Below, piece by piece: positions 7,860 through 17,092 of a stretch of 64,000 nucleotides of DNA. A model generated the notes under the pieces. It made no database searches, was not told where the DNA came from, and saw only the letters and a program-made list of their open reading frames with translations. The translations under genes were made by a program, and so were the position numbers. Numbering within the stretch: the stretch's first letter is position 1; the number at the start of each line of letters is the position of its first letter. This DNA comes from Rhodohalobacter halophilus (GTDB lineage: Bacteria; Bacteroidota; Rhodothermia; Balneolales; Balneolaceae): contig NZ_MDWE01000037.1 of the NCBI RefSeq assembly GCF_001715195.1, positions 1 to 64,000 of the forward strand, read 5' to 3'.

Positions 7860-10433
7860 TTATTTCTTTTTGATCACCACGATCGTCATATCATCATGCT
7901 GATTGGCTCCATTACCAAACGTCTGCAAATCGTCTACTATTTTGCTTAGAATAGTTTCAGCATCTGCTTCGTGGTAGGCTTCAATCAATTTTTTTAGTCT
8001 GTTATCACCGTAATACTTGTTGAGATTGTTCGTAGCCTCAACCACGCCGTCAGTATAAAGAATCAAAATGTCATTTTTATGAACATCAACCGACTGTTCC
8101 ATAATGTTATTTCTGAACAGCTCTTCATCGGTAATTCCCAGCCCAATTCCCTGAGGTGTAAATACATGAAGTTTTTTCTCTTTACTGTCGAAATAGAGCA
8201 AGGGGTTATGCCCGGCTCTTGAGAACGTAAATACATTTTTTTGAGAATCGAACACTCCAAAGATAAGAGAAATAAATGTTCCTTTTCGTGCATTCTGCCT
8301 AAAGAGTTTATTGACCCGGACCAAAACCTCGATTGTAGATTTGAAATTTTCGCAGACCGCATGTATAACTCCTTTGATAAATGTCATATAAAATGCCGCC
8401 TGAATTCCCTTACCGCTCACATCCCCAATGGTTACGGCCAGCCTCTGATCGGGAAGAGAGATAAAATCATAATAGTCTCCACCCGTTTCGAATGCGGGAC
8501 GACAAACCGCAGAAATCTGCAGCCCTTCCACATCCGGAGTGCTAACCGGCAAAAATGAAGTCTGCACTTTCCTCGCAATCTGTAGCTCCTGTTTTATACG
8601 CTCACTCTGTGCAAGTTCATCCACATATTCAGGTACAAAATTTGGGAGATCCCGCGCAGATTTACCTGTGCTCATGCAGTATCCGCCAAATGCTACACCC
8701 ACTGCGGCAATTAAAATATTCGTGTAAAAAAGGAGTGCATCCGGCGATTGCTCCATCACCCAGCCGGAAGCTGTGGTGAGGTGATTGACAAAAAAGAAGA
8801 GCGCTAAAAATACGGTTAAAAAATCATCCCGTACATACATCCAGCCAATTGCCAGCCCGACAACCCCCATCATTATGAACTCTGTGCCCATCGGTCCCAC
8901 ATCGATGCCCAGTGGGTTCATCACAGCAAAAACAACACCGGTCAGCAGAACAACCCAAACAGGTTTCGACATGACAGCCTTCACTTTTCCAAGAAAGATG
9001 AGGAAGATCAGTTGTGCCGCGAAAAAATAGATCGCCAGGTTGGAAAGCATCAGAACAATATTGCTGATGTAGCGCCCATTTGAGTAAAACACCGGCTCAA
9101 CAGAAAGAAATCGGTCCGGAATGAGATAGTACATCAGTGCCCAGATCCCAGCCAGGATAAAAGAGTATGAAATACCCCGGATAAAGGTGGAACCGACCGG
9201 TTTATTGAAAAAATGCCCGATCCGAATCAGGTCAATCGACTGTAGTTTTTCAGGCCAGTTCTGTCGCGTGATGGAGTCGGCAATGGAGGTAATTAAAAAG
9301 TAAACCAGAGAGGTGAAAGCCGCCGTTAATCCGCCTACGATCAAAACCATTGATATCAGGTTAAAATCGAAACTTCCAAAGTTTTTGATGTATTCGTGAA
9401 CTGTTTCCGAAAGGACTACAAGCGGCATGATGAATCCGGCAAGAACCGCCACAAGTATGGCAGCTTTCGTATCGATCAGCCTCATTCTAAAGCGGATGAT
9501 AAAGAGTATAAGCACCCAGAACAGCACGAGAAGAAGTACAGCCCCCCGAATACCGCTTAAAATTGAAGTTGAACTCATCGAAGCTGAACCACCTGACTGC
9601 AGCGAGTGCCTCATGGAAAGTAATGCTCCGGTGGGCAGAACCGTTATGTTTAATTCGCCCCGGGTTGAAAACTCAGGATGTTCATATTGAAAGCTTACTT
9701 TTGCAGCATCCGTTACTCCAACAGGCACTTTTTCAACATTGGCAATTTCATAGTTAGACCCTGCCCATCCGGAGCGTTCCAGATAGTATTGAGCCATCTT
9801 TTCCGCAGTTGCTCTGTTTAAACGGGTTAGCTCCCCATGCTCCATATTTAAGGACAATGACTCCTCATTACCGGAAAGTTGAAATTGAATGCGTTCAAAA
9901 ATCAGGCTGTCGACCGCTTCGGGTGGAATTCTCGGATGTTCGATATCGAGTGCAAACGACAGCACATCCGCATGAAAGAAGGTAGATGGCAGACGATTTT
10001 CACTGTTCACCAACTCAATGACTTCTCCACGTTCATTGAGATGCACAGAAACAATTTGATTCTGCATGGGGCCGGCCATAAAATCGTTCGCATCAGCAAG
10101 CTCAATCAAAAACTCAGATCGCCAATAAAATGCAGGGAAATTTAGCCTGTTTGCTTCAATCCGATAAAATTGATTGATGTCTGTACCGGACTGTAAAGAA
10201 TCGAGAAGTGCTGACTTAACCCGGAAGTCTGTAATCGGGATATCTTGCGGCTGATACCCATACGACTGAACTACACTCTGAGCACGTTGAGATGCCGCCT
10301 CCTCTCCCAGAGAGGGATCCGCCAGGCTCAGCGGATGACTTTGACCGTACAGCCAAAAGAACAGGAAAGCAGCCAATATACCTGCTATAACAAGTAATGT
10401 ATCAGTTTTAGCTGAATCGAAGGAGAAACTCAA
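7860..10433 (-). CDS. Membrane-anchored SpoIIE/RsbU-type PP2C phosphatase
   Basis: An 857-residue protein. One N-terminal transmembrane helix (about 13-29) is followed by a roughly 260-residue extracytoplasmic region, then a bundle of about 8-9 hydrophobic helices (about 290-590), a short coiled linker (ELQIARKVQTSFLP) and a C-terminal SpoIIE-type Ser/Thr phosphatase (about 630-857). Metal-binding motifs are visible: GGDYYDF, IGDVSGKG and LYTDGVVEA. Family members dephosphorylate anti-anti-sigma factors or similar proteins. No STAS or anti-sigma partner lies in the window. The extracytoplasmic part may be a sensor (inference). The start codon is TTG, since no ATG is available between the upstream stop and the first helix. 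Confidence 0.88.
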   Translation of the reverse strand: MSFSFDSAKTDTLLVIAGILAAFLFFWLYGQSHPLSLADPSLGEEAASQRAQSVVQSYGYQPQDIPITDFRVKSALLDSLQSGTDINQFYRIEANRLNFPAFYWRSEFLIELADANDFMAGPMQNQIVSVHLNERGEVIELVNSENRLPSTFFHADVLSFALDIEHPRIPPEAVDSLIFERIQFQLSGNEESLSLNMEHGELTRLNRATAEKMAQYYLERSGWAGSNYEIANVEKVPVGVTDAAKVSFQYEHPEFSTRGELNITVLPTGALLSMRHSLQSGGSASMSSTSILSGIRGAVLLLVLFWVLILFIIRFRMRLIDTKAAILVAVLAGFIMPLVVLSETVHEYIKNFGSFDFNLISMVLIVGGLTAAFTSLVYFLITSIADSITRQNWPEKLQSIDLIRIGHFFNKPVGSTFIRGISYSFILAGIWALMYYLIPDRFLSVEPVFYSNGRYISNIVLMLSNLAIYFFAAQLIFLIFLGKVKAVMSKPVWVVLLTGVVFAVMNPLGIDVGPMGTEFIMMGVVGLAIGWMYVRDDFLTVFLALFFFVNHLTTASGWVMEQSPDALLFYTNILIAAVGVAFGGYCMSTGKSARDLPNFVPEYVDELAQSERIKQELQIARKVQTSFLPVSTPDVEGLQISAVCRPAFETGGDYYDFISLPDQRLAVTIGDVSGKGIQAAFYMTFIKGVIHAVCENFKSTIEVLVRVNKLFRQNARKGTFISLIFGVFDSQKNVFTFSRAGHNPLLYFDSKEKKLHVFTPQGIGLGITDEELFRNNIMEQSVDVHKNDILILYTDGVVEATNNLNKYYGDNRLKKLIEAYHEADAETILSKIVDDLQTFGNGANQHDDMTIVVIKKK

Positions 10434-10660
10434 TGCGCTGTCCGGTCGTAATTGATTAACAATTTAGATGCATTAATTTACATCGGAATTTATGAAACAA
10501 AGTTTCAAATTATTTTGTGATAATGAAAAAGAAGATATATAAAATCAATCAGGACTCATGTAGCAGAAAATCCCTGAACTGAAATTCCTGAAAAATTCCC
10601 AATTATTTTAAAAACAAGACGGTACCTTACAAAATTATTCAACCGAAATGAATTTATGAT

Positions 10661-11419
10661 ATGTGCCTGATAACTTTTTCTTATAAAACAGATGACAATT
10701 TTCCTTTCATATTTTCTACCAACCGTGATGAGTTCTATGAACGCCCCACCAGACCCGCGCAATTTTGGGAAGATCACCCCCGGCTGCTCGCCGGAAAAGA
10801 TCTCAAAGCCGGAGGAACATGGATGGGAATAACCAAAGAGAATAAATTTGCAGCGCTTACAAACTTTCGTGATTTAACCAACATCAAGGAGAATGCTCCC
10901 AGTCGCGGACAAATTGTAACGGACTTCCTGACCGGCGACTTATCACCTGTCGACTTTTTTGAAAAGATGGAGCCGTCGGCTGCTGACTATAATGGTTTCA
11001 ATCTTCTCTTTGGGTTCACGGATGAGTTGTACTACTTCAACAATGTGAAGATTGAACTGCAAAAGATAGAACCGGGATATCACACGCTAAGCAACGCATT
11101 TCTAAATAGTGAATGGCCAAAATCACAAAAAGCACTTCGTAAGTTTAAAGAGACACTTAGACAAAACCCCCTCGACCGGGAACGATATTTCGAATTTCTG
11201 CAGGATACCGAACAGTTTCCCGACCACCTGCTACCCTCAACCGGTCTGCCAATAGAGAAGGAACGGATGGTCTCCTCCATTTTCATACAATCGGAAGATT
11301 ACGGAACGCGATGCTCCACATTAATTTTTGCCGATCCAAATAGTGAAACCACATTCATAGAAAAAAGTTACAAACCCGGTACCCGCGAAGTTGATCAATC
11401 CGTCGAGTTCACTTTCTGA
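10661..11419 (+). CDS. NRDE/TANGO2-family protein
   Basis: A 252-residue protein of the NRDE (TANGO2) family. It has the diagnostic Cys2 directly after the initiator Met (MCLITF), NRDEFYERP near residue 25, GGTWMGI near 50 and TNFRD. Cys2 would become an N-terminal nucleophile after Met removal, as in Ntn hydrolases. Bacterial members have no settled function. Eukaryotic TANGO2 has been linked to heme and lipid handling. The length is typical. The 227-bp upstream gap contains only AT-rich sequence with weak palindromes. It probably has its own promoter. Confidence 0.85.
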   Translation: MCLITFSYKTDDNFPFIFSTNRDEFYERPTRPAQFWEDHPRLLAGKDLKAGGTWMGITKENKFAALTNFRDLTNIKENAPSRGQIVTDFLTGDLSPVDFFEKMEPSAADYNGFNLLFGFTDELYYFNNVKIELQKIEPGYHTLSNAFLNSEWPKSQKALRKFKETLRQNPLDRERYFEFLQDTEQFPDHLLPSTGLPIEKERMVSSIFIQSEDYGTRCSTLIFADPNSETTFIEKSYKPGTREVDQSVEFTF

Positions 11420-11497
11420 ATCCGTAAACATCCTCTATTGTCTAAAATTAATGGTTATATTCACACAGAAAAATAATAGCAACCTGTACCTTCGCTT

Positions 11498-12280
11498 ATG
11501 ACAAATTCACCGTCCGGGGATAAAGTTAGCTGTCTGATCGTAACCGCAAATCGAAAAGAGCTTTTGCGCCGGTCTCTCGTCTCTCTGAAAAATCAGACTC
11601 ATAAGAATATAGAAGTCGTTGTGATTGACAATGGTGAGGAGAAAGTTGAAAAGCTTTTGCAGATGTTCCCAAGTGAGCAGGTCAACTATACCTATATCCA
11701 ACCCTCACCCGATAACATTTTAGGTGATTTGAGAAACATCTCCCTGGATAAGGCCACGGGCGATTATATGATCTGCTGGGATGACGATGACTGGTTCCAC
11801 CCGAAAAGAATTGAAATACAGCTCAACACAATAAAATCGGGTTTTGATGCCTGCTGCCTGGAGGGGAATATATTTCATATCGACTCTCCGGATCTGATCG
11901 ACCATCCCTATATCGGCCGTCTGCCCGACGGGTCGCCAAGTTCTATCATGCATAAACGAAGCGACGCTATACGTTACCCCTCCATGCGGCGGGGTGAAGA
12001 TACCGTTTACCTAAACCGGTGGATGGATCAGGGACGTTACAAAATGCTCGATCTCTCCTACGCCTATCTGTTTGTACGGGTATTCCACGGTACGAATGTA
12101 TCCGGGAAAAAGCACTTTTTGCGAAGGCTTAAAAATTCCCCGAAAAACTGGATTCAATACATGTGGCATGCAAAGGTAAAAAGGGATCTTTTTGGTCACC
12201 CAAAATTTCAATTAACCGCGGATGAACAGAAAGCATTTGACATGTTTTTAAAGGACTCCAAAAAGCTGGGGATTCTCTGA
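11498..12280 (+). CDS. Glycosyltransferase family 2
   Basis: A 260-residue GT-A glycosyltransferase. The N-terminal segment VSCLIVTANRKELLRRSL and the strand EVVVIDNG match the GT2 nucleotide-binding fold. CWDDDDWFHPKR (near 92-103) holds the DxD metal site. No transmembrane helix is visible. Acceptor and donor cannot be read from the sequence. It opens a small glycan cluster: the membrane protein gene follows after 15 bp, then a GT8-like gene on the opposite strand and two Stealth genes. A role in making a surface polysaccharide or glycolipid is inferred from this context. Confidence 0.88.
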   Translation: MTNSPSGDKVSCLIVTANRKELLRRSLVSLKNQTHKNIEVVVIDNGEEKVEKLLQMFPSEQVNYTYIQPSPDNILGDLRNISLDKATGDYMICWDDDDWFHPKRIEIQLNTIKSGFDACCLEGNIFHIDSPDLIDHPYIGRLPDGSPSSIMHKRSDAIRYPSMRRGEDTVYLNRWMDQGRYKMLDLSYAYLFVRVFHGTNVSGKKHFLRRLKNSPKNWIQYMWHAKVKRDLFGHPKFQLTADEQKAFDMFLKDSKKLGIL

Positions 12281-12295
12281 GTAAACCACCACTTT

Positions 12296-13273
12296 ATGAT
12301 TGAGTCAATACATAACCGGGTGAGAGTGCTGCGAATGCAGTTTAAAGAGTTCAGGGAATCACCCCGCGGGAAGATCATCTTAAAATACCTGACCTATGCA
12401 GTACAGGTATTAATTATTGCCATCATTGCAATACAGCTCACGGGAATAGGGTGGATGAATATTTTCAACTCACTCCCAACAACTCCCTGGTTTTACCTCT
12501 TATTCCTGTTTATCTATTTCCTGCTCCCTTTCTCTGAAACTCTGGCCTATAAAATCACTTGGGGAATTCCATATTGGAGAAGCATTTCGATCTTCATCAA
12601 AAAAAGAATTTTCAATAAAGATGTGATGGGTTATTCCGGTGAGATTGTCCTGATGCAGTGGGCCACGCAGCACACCGAAAAATCAAAAAAACAGATTTTT
12701 AAAGATGTGAGAGATATGAACATTCTCTCCTCAGCTGCATCCACCATTATTGCATTCGGGTTGCTTGGGGTTCTGTTTTTGACCGGTCAGATTAAAGCCT
12801 TCGACAGCCTCATCCGGGATGATTTTCTTTCAGATGCAACTGTTTTTGAATATGGACTGATTCTGGTAATCGTTATCATTCTGATTGCAGTGATTACCCG
12901 GTTCCGAAAGTATCTTTTCAGCATGCCTGCGGGAACATCAGCCAAGATTTTCTCTATTCACGCCACACGGATGATACTACTCTACGCTGCACAAATACTG
13001 CAGTGGCACCTGGTGCTGCCCGATATCTCTCTTGAAATCTGGTTCACCTTTTTAAGTGTAAATATTATTATCAGCCGAATTCCGATCATTCCAAGCCAGG
13101 ACCTTGTGGCAACCGGAACCAACATCGAAATAGCAAAGATACTGCAGGTTCCGGTAGCACCTGTAACGGGGATTTTTCTGGTACACGATGTACTTGGCAA
13201 AGTATTGAATTTCATTCTCTACCTGTTTCTCACAGTTACCGGGAAGAGAGGAAAATCAGAGATTACGTTGTAA
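12296..13273 (+). CDS. Multipass membrane protein, possibly YbhN/LPG-synthase-TM-like
   Basis: A 325-residue integral membrane protein with about seven or eight hydrophobic segments (around residues 30-55, 65-85, 150-170, 200-220, 235-250, 255-275 and 295-315). The C-terminal portion (RIPIIPSQDLVATGTN) resembles the conserved loop of the UPF0104/YbhN family, whose members include lysyl-PG synthase transmembrane domains and polyprenyl-sugar handling proteins such as AglD. That assignment is weak. It is probably cotranscribed with the GT2 gene 15 bp upstream. A lipid-linked sugar role is inferred from context only. Confidence 0.6.
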   Translation: MIESIHNRVRVLRMQFKEFRESPRGKIILKYLTYAVQVLIIAIIAIQLTGIGWMNIFNSLPTTPWFYLLFLFIYFLLPFSETLAYKITWGIPYWRSISIFIKKRIFNKDVMGYSGEIVLMQWATQHTEKSKKQIFKDVRDMNILSSAASTIIAFGLLGVLFLTGQIKAFDSLIRDDFLSDATVFEYGLILVIVIILIAVITRFRKYLFSMPAGTSAKIFSIHATRMILLYAAQILQWHLVLPDISLEIWFTFLSVNIIISRIPIIPSQDLVATGTNIEIAKILQVPVAPVTGIFLVHDVLGKVLNFILYLFLTVTGKRGKSEITL

Positions 13274-13275
13274 AC

Positions 13276-14241
13276 TCACTCACGACCTACCAACCCCTCC
13301 CACACCCGATCGGCAAAATCATAAAAAGGCTTTTTTTGATGATACCAACCAAAATGAAGGCAGTATGGAGTAACTCTCATAAAATCTCCCTTACCAGGTA
13401 CCAGTGAAAATAACGATATAAGAAGCTTTCTTAACAGCCCCGATCGAACAGCTTTGAAATCGTACACAAACCGATCGTTATACAGCGTACAGGTTACCTT
13501 ACTGAAATCTTTATTATGAGACGTGTAGCTTTCAATATAATCCAGCTGGGGGCTGTTAAACCCATTCAGCCAAGGAAGGATTGGGATGTTAAGTTTAGAC
13601 ATTGCCATTCCAAGACTCCACTCACAACTCTCCTCATTCCGTCCGGTCTCACTCTTCCGGCTCCGGAAATGGGTCTCATCCCTTCTCGAGAGAAATTCCT
13701 TTGCAGCACGGCACACATCCTCAGCAACATCTCGATCGGCTGCATAGATCATCCCCGTTTGTACTCGGTTCAGGTAGGTTAGTCCGAACTTCTTTAAAGT
13801 CCTCTTGCGTCTCTGGAAGATCACATCTGCCACAATTCCTATTCCTTTAGGTCCCCCGAAAAAACCGTCTGCGATATGATTGCCTGAAATGGTAAAATGA
13901 AAGGTTTCAAGCACACTCCACAATGGATCAGGATCGCGGCACCAGATAATATCACTATCCAGGAACAGATTTTTCTCATACGGCATAAACTTATGAACCT
14001 GGTGCTTAAAACCGGTTATTGATCTATTCTCCTCAGGTAAGAAATGGATCTGATCAAACAAATCAGTCAAGCCATTCTTTTTCAATATTTGAATGTGTTC
14101 ATTTGAGCAGTAGAGTGCTACCGGTCTGTCTTCGTCGTACCTGCGAAGAGTTTTAACACTCGCAACTGCATGTCGCAGATACTTTTCATCACCATAAGAG
14201 GAGTATATGTACCCTTCCTTTTTCAATCTATTTTCGGGCAT
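13276..14241 (-). CDS. GT8-like glycosyltransferase
   Basis: A 321-residue protein. The segment YEKNLFLDSDIIWCRDPDPLW (around 90-110) has the D-x-D and flanking residues of GT-A enzymes of the GT8 type. The N-terminal YIYSSYGDEKYLRHAVASV fits their first strand and helix. Soluble, no signal peptide. It lies on the opposite strand inside the glycan cluster and ends 2 bases from the end of the membrane protein gene (convergent). Donor and acceptor are unknown. Confidence 0.72.
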   Translation of the reverse strand: MPENRLKKEGYIYSSYGDEKYLRHAVASVKTLRRYDEDRPVALYCSNEHIQILKKNGLTDLFDQIHFLPEENRSITGFKHQVHKFMPYEKNLFLDSDIIWCRDPDPLWSVLETFHFTISGNHIADGFFGGPKGIGIVADVIFQRRKRTLKKFGLTYLNRVQTGMIYAADRDVAEDVCRAAKEFLSRRDETHFRSRKSETGRNEESCEWSLGMAMSKLNIPILPWLNGFNSPQLDYIESYTSHNKDFSKVTCTLYNDRFVYDFKAVRSGLLRKLLISLFSLVPGKGDFMRVTPYCLHFGWYHQKKPFYDFADRVWEGLVGRE

Positions 14242-14407
14242 CTAATCTGACTGTTTATTCTCATAAGCTCTCTGCTGCTAAACGTATTCGATCAACTTTA
14301 TAGCAAACTACAAATTACGAGATCTAAAATGTCTTATGAAAGATTTTTATATTATGAAATTGTAAATCATTGTCCGTTATCACAATCCCCGGTAATTAAT
14401 AATACAG

Positions 14408-15421
14408 ATGGCACAGAATAATCATTCATCCGACCCGATCGATGCTGTACTCACGTGGGTGGATGGAAACGATCCGAAACACGCAGAAAAAAGAGCCAAA
14501 GCTATGAACGGATCGAAAAACCATCATAGCCACCTCCCTTCCGGGAACCATAAAACTCGTTTTTTAAATAATGGTGAGCTTTACTACTCCATAGCCTCAC
14601 TGCGAAAATTTGCGCCCTGGATTCGTACTATCTACGTGGTTACGGACAATCAGGTTCCCAAATTTCTTACTCCTGAAATTCAAAATATACAAAACATCAA
14701 AATTGTTGATCATCAGGAGATTTTTAGAACGTATGAGTGGGCACTTCCAACATTCAGTAGCATGTCTATTGAAACCGCTCTTTGGAGAATTGAGGGGCTC
14801 TCTACAAAATTTCTCTATCTCAATGATGATTTTATTCTGACTGCACCCGTACAGATTGAAGATTTTTTTGCCAGAGATAAAGTCATTCTTCGCGGAAGAT
14901 GGAAAAGAATGGCAGAGTACTCACCGCTTCGCATCAAGTTAAATCACATTTTCAGTCGGTTTGTAAAGAAATTTCTGGGAATTACCCGATCACTTAACCT
15001 ATTGACACAAATTCGTTCTGCTAAGCTTGCCAACTTCGCTGATCGATATTTTTATACTCCACATGTCCCTCACCCAATACGAACGAAAACCGTAAGTGAT
15101 TTTTACAAAGCACACCCGAAGACTTTCGAAAATAATATTCAACACAAGTTTCGCAGTACAGATCAGCATACAATACAGTATCTTGCCAACCATATAGAGA
15201 TCAAAAAGGGAAATGCTCTGCTTAAACCGCCAGACGACGTTTTGATGATCAATGGTGAGTCAGATTTTCGGTTCATGATTTCAAAAAAAATCAAACGGAT
15301 CAAAAAAGGAGACGTCAAATTCTTATGTATTCAGGGATTTGAATCGATCGATGATGAGTTACAAGATGAACTACATACACTGCTCAACGATTATTTCTCT
15401 GATGTCTACGTAAATGCGTAG
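14408..15421 (+). CDS. Stealth-family hexose-1-phosphate transferase, copy 1
   Basis: A 337-residue Stealth protein, the family of capsular polysaccharide/exopolysaccharide phosphotransferases related to the catalytic domain of GlcNAc-1-phosphotransferase. All four conserved regions are visible: CR1 (IDAVLTWVDGNDP, about 11-24), CR2 (RFLNNGELYYSIASLRKFAP and later KFLYLNDDFIL), CR3 (HVPHPIRTKTVSDFY, about 220) and CR4 near the C-terminus (FLCIQGFES). Stealth enzymes transfer sugar-1-phosphates to build phosphodiester-linked glycans. The gene is followed after 70 bp by a close paralogue, so this is a tandem duplication. Confidence 0.9.
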   Translation: MAQNNHSSDPIDAVLTWVDGNDPKHAEKRAKAMNGSKNHHSHLPSGNHKTRFLNNGELYYSIASLRKFAPWIRTIYVVTDNQVPKFLTPEIQNIQNIKIVDHQEIFRTYEWALPTFSSMSIETALWRIEGLSTKFLYLNDDFILTAPVQIEDFFARDKVILRGRWKRMAEYSPLRIKLNHIFSRFVKKFLGITRSLNLLTQIRSAKLANFADRYFYTPHVPHPIRTKTVSDFYKAHPKTFENNIQHKFRSTDQHTIQYLANHIEIKKGNALLKPPDDVLMINGESDFRFMISKKIKRIKKGDVKFLCIQGFESIDDELQDELHTLLNDYFSDVYVNA

Positions 15422-15491
15422 TGATCTGCTTATTCACTCCGGATGTACAAATCACTAATCTAAATGTAGATATTGACGTTTTTCTACCAAC

Positions 15492-16488
15492 ATGAGCCAA
15501 ACGATTACCGAACCAATTGACGCCGTTGTAATCTGGGTGGATGGTAATGATCCCTATCATGCTGAAAAGCGGACGAAAGCTCTGCGGGATGAAGGATTGA
15601 TTACATCTGATCAATTACCGACCGGACATCATAAAACTCGTTTCATTGATAATGGCGAGCTTGAATGGTGTATTAAATCCATCCGTAAATTTGCCCCATG
15701 GATTCGAAATATCTATTTGGTAACAGATAACCAAATCCCGGCTTTTTTAAATAGACAGGCCCAAAAAAATTTTAAGGTAAAAGTGGTTGACCATACAGAA
15801 ATTTTCAAATCGTATGAGTGGGCTCTGCCAACTTTCAATACACGATCTATCGAGTCTGTTCTCTGGAGAATTCCCGGTCTTTCTGAAAAATTCATCTATT
15901 TCAACGATGATTTTGTTCTAACGGCTCCGTTAACAAAAGAACACTTTTTTAAGGGCAGAAAAGTGGTCGTCAGAGGAAATTGGCGGAAAATCACACATTA
16001 TGGGAATTTCCGACTCAAGCTGAATCACCTGTTCAGTAAAGTTATTAAGAAACTTCTGGGAATTACCCGTTCGATGCACCTTCTTCTGCAGATTCGTTCA
16101 GCTCAGCTTTCCGGTTTTAAAAAAAGATATTTCTACGTTCCGCATGTACCCCATCCTGTAAAAAAAATCTACCCTCGAGAGTTATTTCAAGAACAATCCA
16201 CAGCAGTTTGAAAAAAATATCCGGTATAAATTCAGAGATACTAAGCAGTTCTCAGCTATCTTTCTCTCTTATCATTTGGAGATAGCCAATGAAAATGCAG
16301 AACTAATACCTCCCAAAAGTGCCATGATGATCAACGGTGAGATGGACCTTTCACCGGCTGTGTCGAGAAAAGTTCAAACTATTCAACGGGGAGATATTGA
16401 GTTTCTCTGTATTCAAGGTATGGAGGTCATCAGGCCCAAACAAAAAAAGCACTTAATAGATACATTAAGTGCTTTGATTGAAAATTAA
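15492..16488 (+). pseudogene. Stealth-family gene, copy 2, frameshifted at an A8 tract
   Basis: A paralogue of the preceding Stealth gene. The first frame gives 239 residues with CR1 (IDAVVIWVDGNDP) and CR2 (GELEWCIKSIRKFAPW, FIYFNDDFVL) and then stops at 16211. Past the run of eight A at 16160-16167, the frame reached by dropping one base encodes the missing CR3/CR4 part (STLESYFKNNPQQFEKNI to the stop at 16488). With seven A the product would be 331 residues and would align without gaps to copy 1 across this junction. The shift may be real inactivation, slippage-dependent or phase-variable expression, or a sequencing error. I cannot tell which. Without correction the product lacks CR3 and CR4. 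The last codons overlap a terminator serving the opposite strand. Confidence 0.85.
16442..16475 (-). terminator. Terminator of the tolC-mlaC unit, inside the end of Stealth copy 2
   Basis: A perfect 12-bp stem (16446-16457 with 16464-16475) with a 6-base loop. Read on the minus strand it is followed by seven T (complement of A at 16442-16448). It lies 21 bp past the mlaC-like stop codon and inside the coding end of the convergent Stealth gene. Confidence 0.8.
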
Positions 16489-16495
16489 CTTTCTG

Positions 16496-17080
16496 TTACG
16501 CTCTTGCGGCTCGTCTGCGTAAGCTTTCCAACAGTGCATCAAACCCCCGTTGGCGAATAATGCTTTGAAACTGACGGCGATAGGATTCTGCAGTGGAAAC
16601 ATCATCAATACTCATATCGGTGATGTACCACACGCCATCCCGCAGTTCCATATCGTAATCTACAGAAGTTCTGACGTTATCCATCTGGGCCATGGTTTTA
16701 ACTTCAGCATTTCCGTTTTCAACAGTAATTCCATTATAGGATACTTCTGCCCGGTAGATATCAAGCCTGTTCAGGGAGTTATCCCGAATGATTGTTGCAA
16801 AAAGTGACACAAACTCTTCACGCTCTTCATCCGATATTTCATGGAATGTATCGCCCAGGGCAATTTCAGACATCGACCTGAAATCGATCACATCATTGAT
16901 GATATCTTTCAATTTGTCACGCTGCTCTTGCGTATACTCACTTCCTTTGGGCCCGAGTAACTCTTTAATTTCGTCATCCCGCTCATTCAACATGGATCGA
17001 ATTTCATCCGCCTCAGATTGTGCGATTCCAATATTCACAAAAAGGAAAAACGTGATGAATAGTGTTGTTAAATATTTCAT
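16496..17080 (-). CDS. MlaC/Ttg2D-like phospholipid-binding periplasmic protein
   Basis: A 194-residue protein with a signal peptide (1-20, ending GIAQ) and an MlaC/Ttg2D fold. The conserved segments DFRSMSEIALGDTF and later YDMELRDGVWYITDMSIDDVS match the family. MlaC shuttles phospholipids between the outer and inner membranes for the Mla lipid-asymmetry system. No mlaD, mlaE or mlaF lies nearby, so the partner ABC transporter must be elsewhere if it exists. The TolC-like gene lies 12 bp upstream in the same direction and both share the terminator at 16442-16475. Confidence 0.85.
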   Translation of the reverse strand: MKYLTTLFITFFLFVNIGIAQSEADEIRSMLNERDDEIKELLGPKGSEYTQEQRDKLKDIINDVIDFRSMSEIALGDTFHEISDEEREEFVSLFATIIRDNSLNRLDIYRAEVSYNGITVENGNAEVKTMAQMDNVRTSVDYDMELRDGVWYITDMSIDDVSTAESYRRQFQSIIRQRGFDALLESLRRRAARA

Positions 17081-17092
17081 TTTAAATAGCTT

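Noticed and set aside
10434-10660. Promoter between the phosphatase and NRDE genes
   Set aside because: Only a TAATTTTG at 10630-10637 on the minus strand fits the -7 pattern, about 200 bp from the phosphatase start and without a -33 element.
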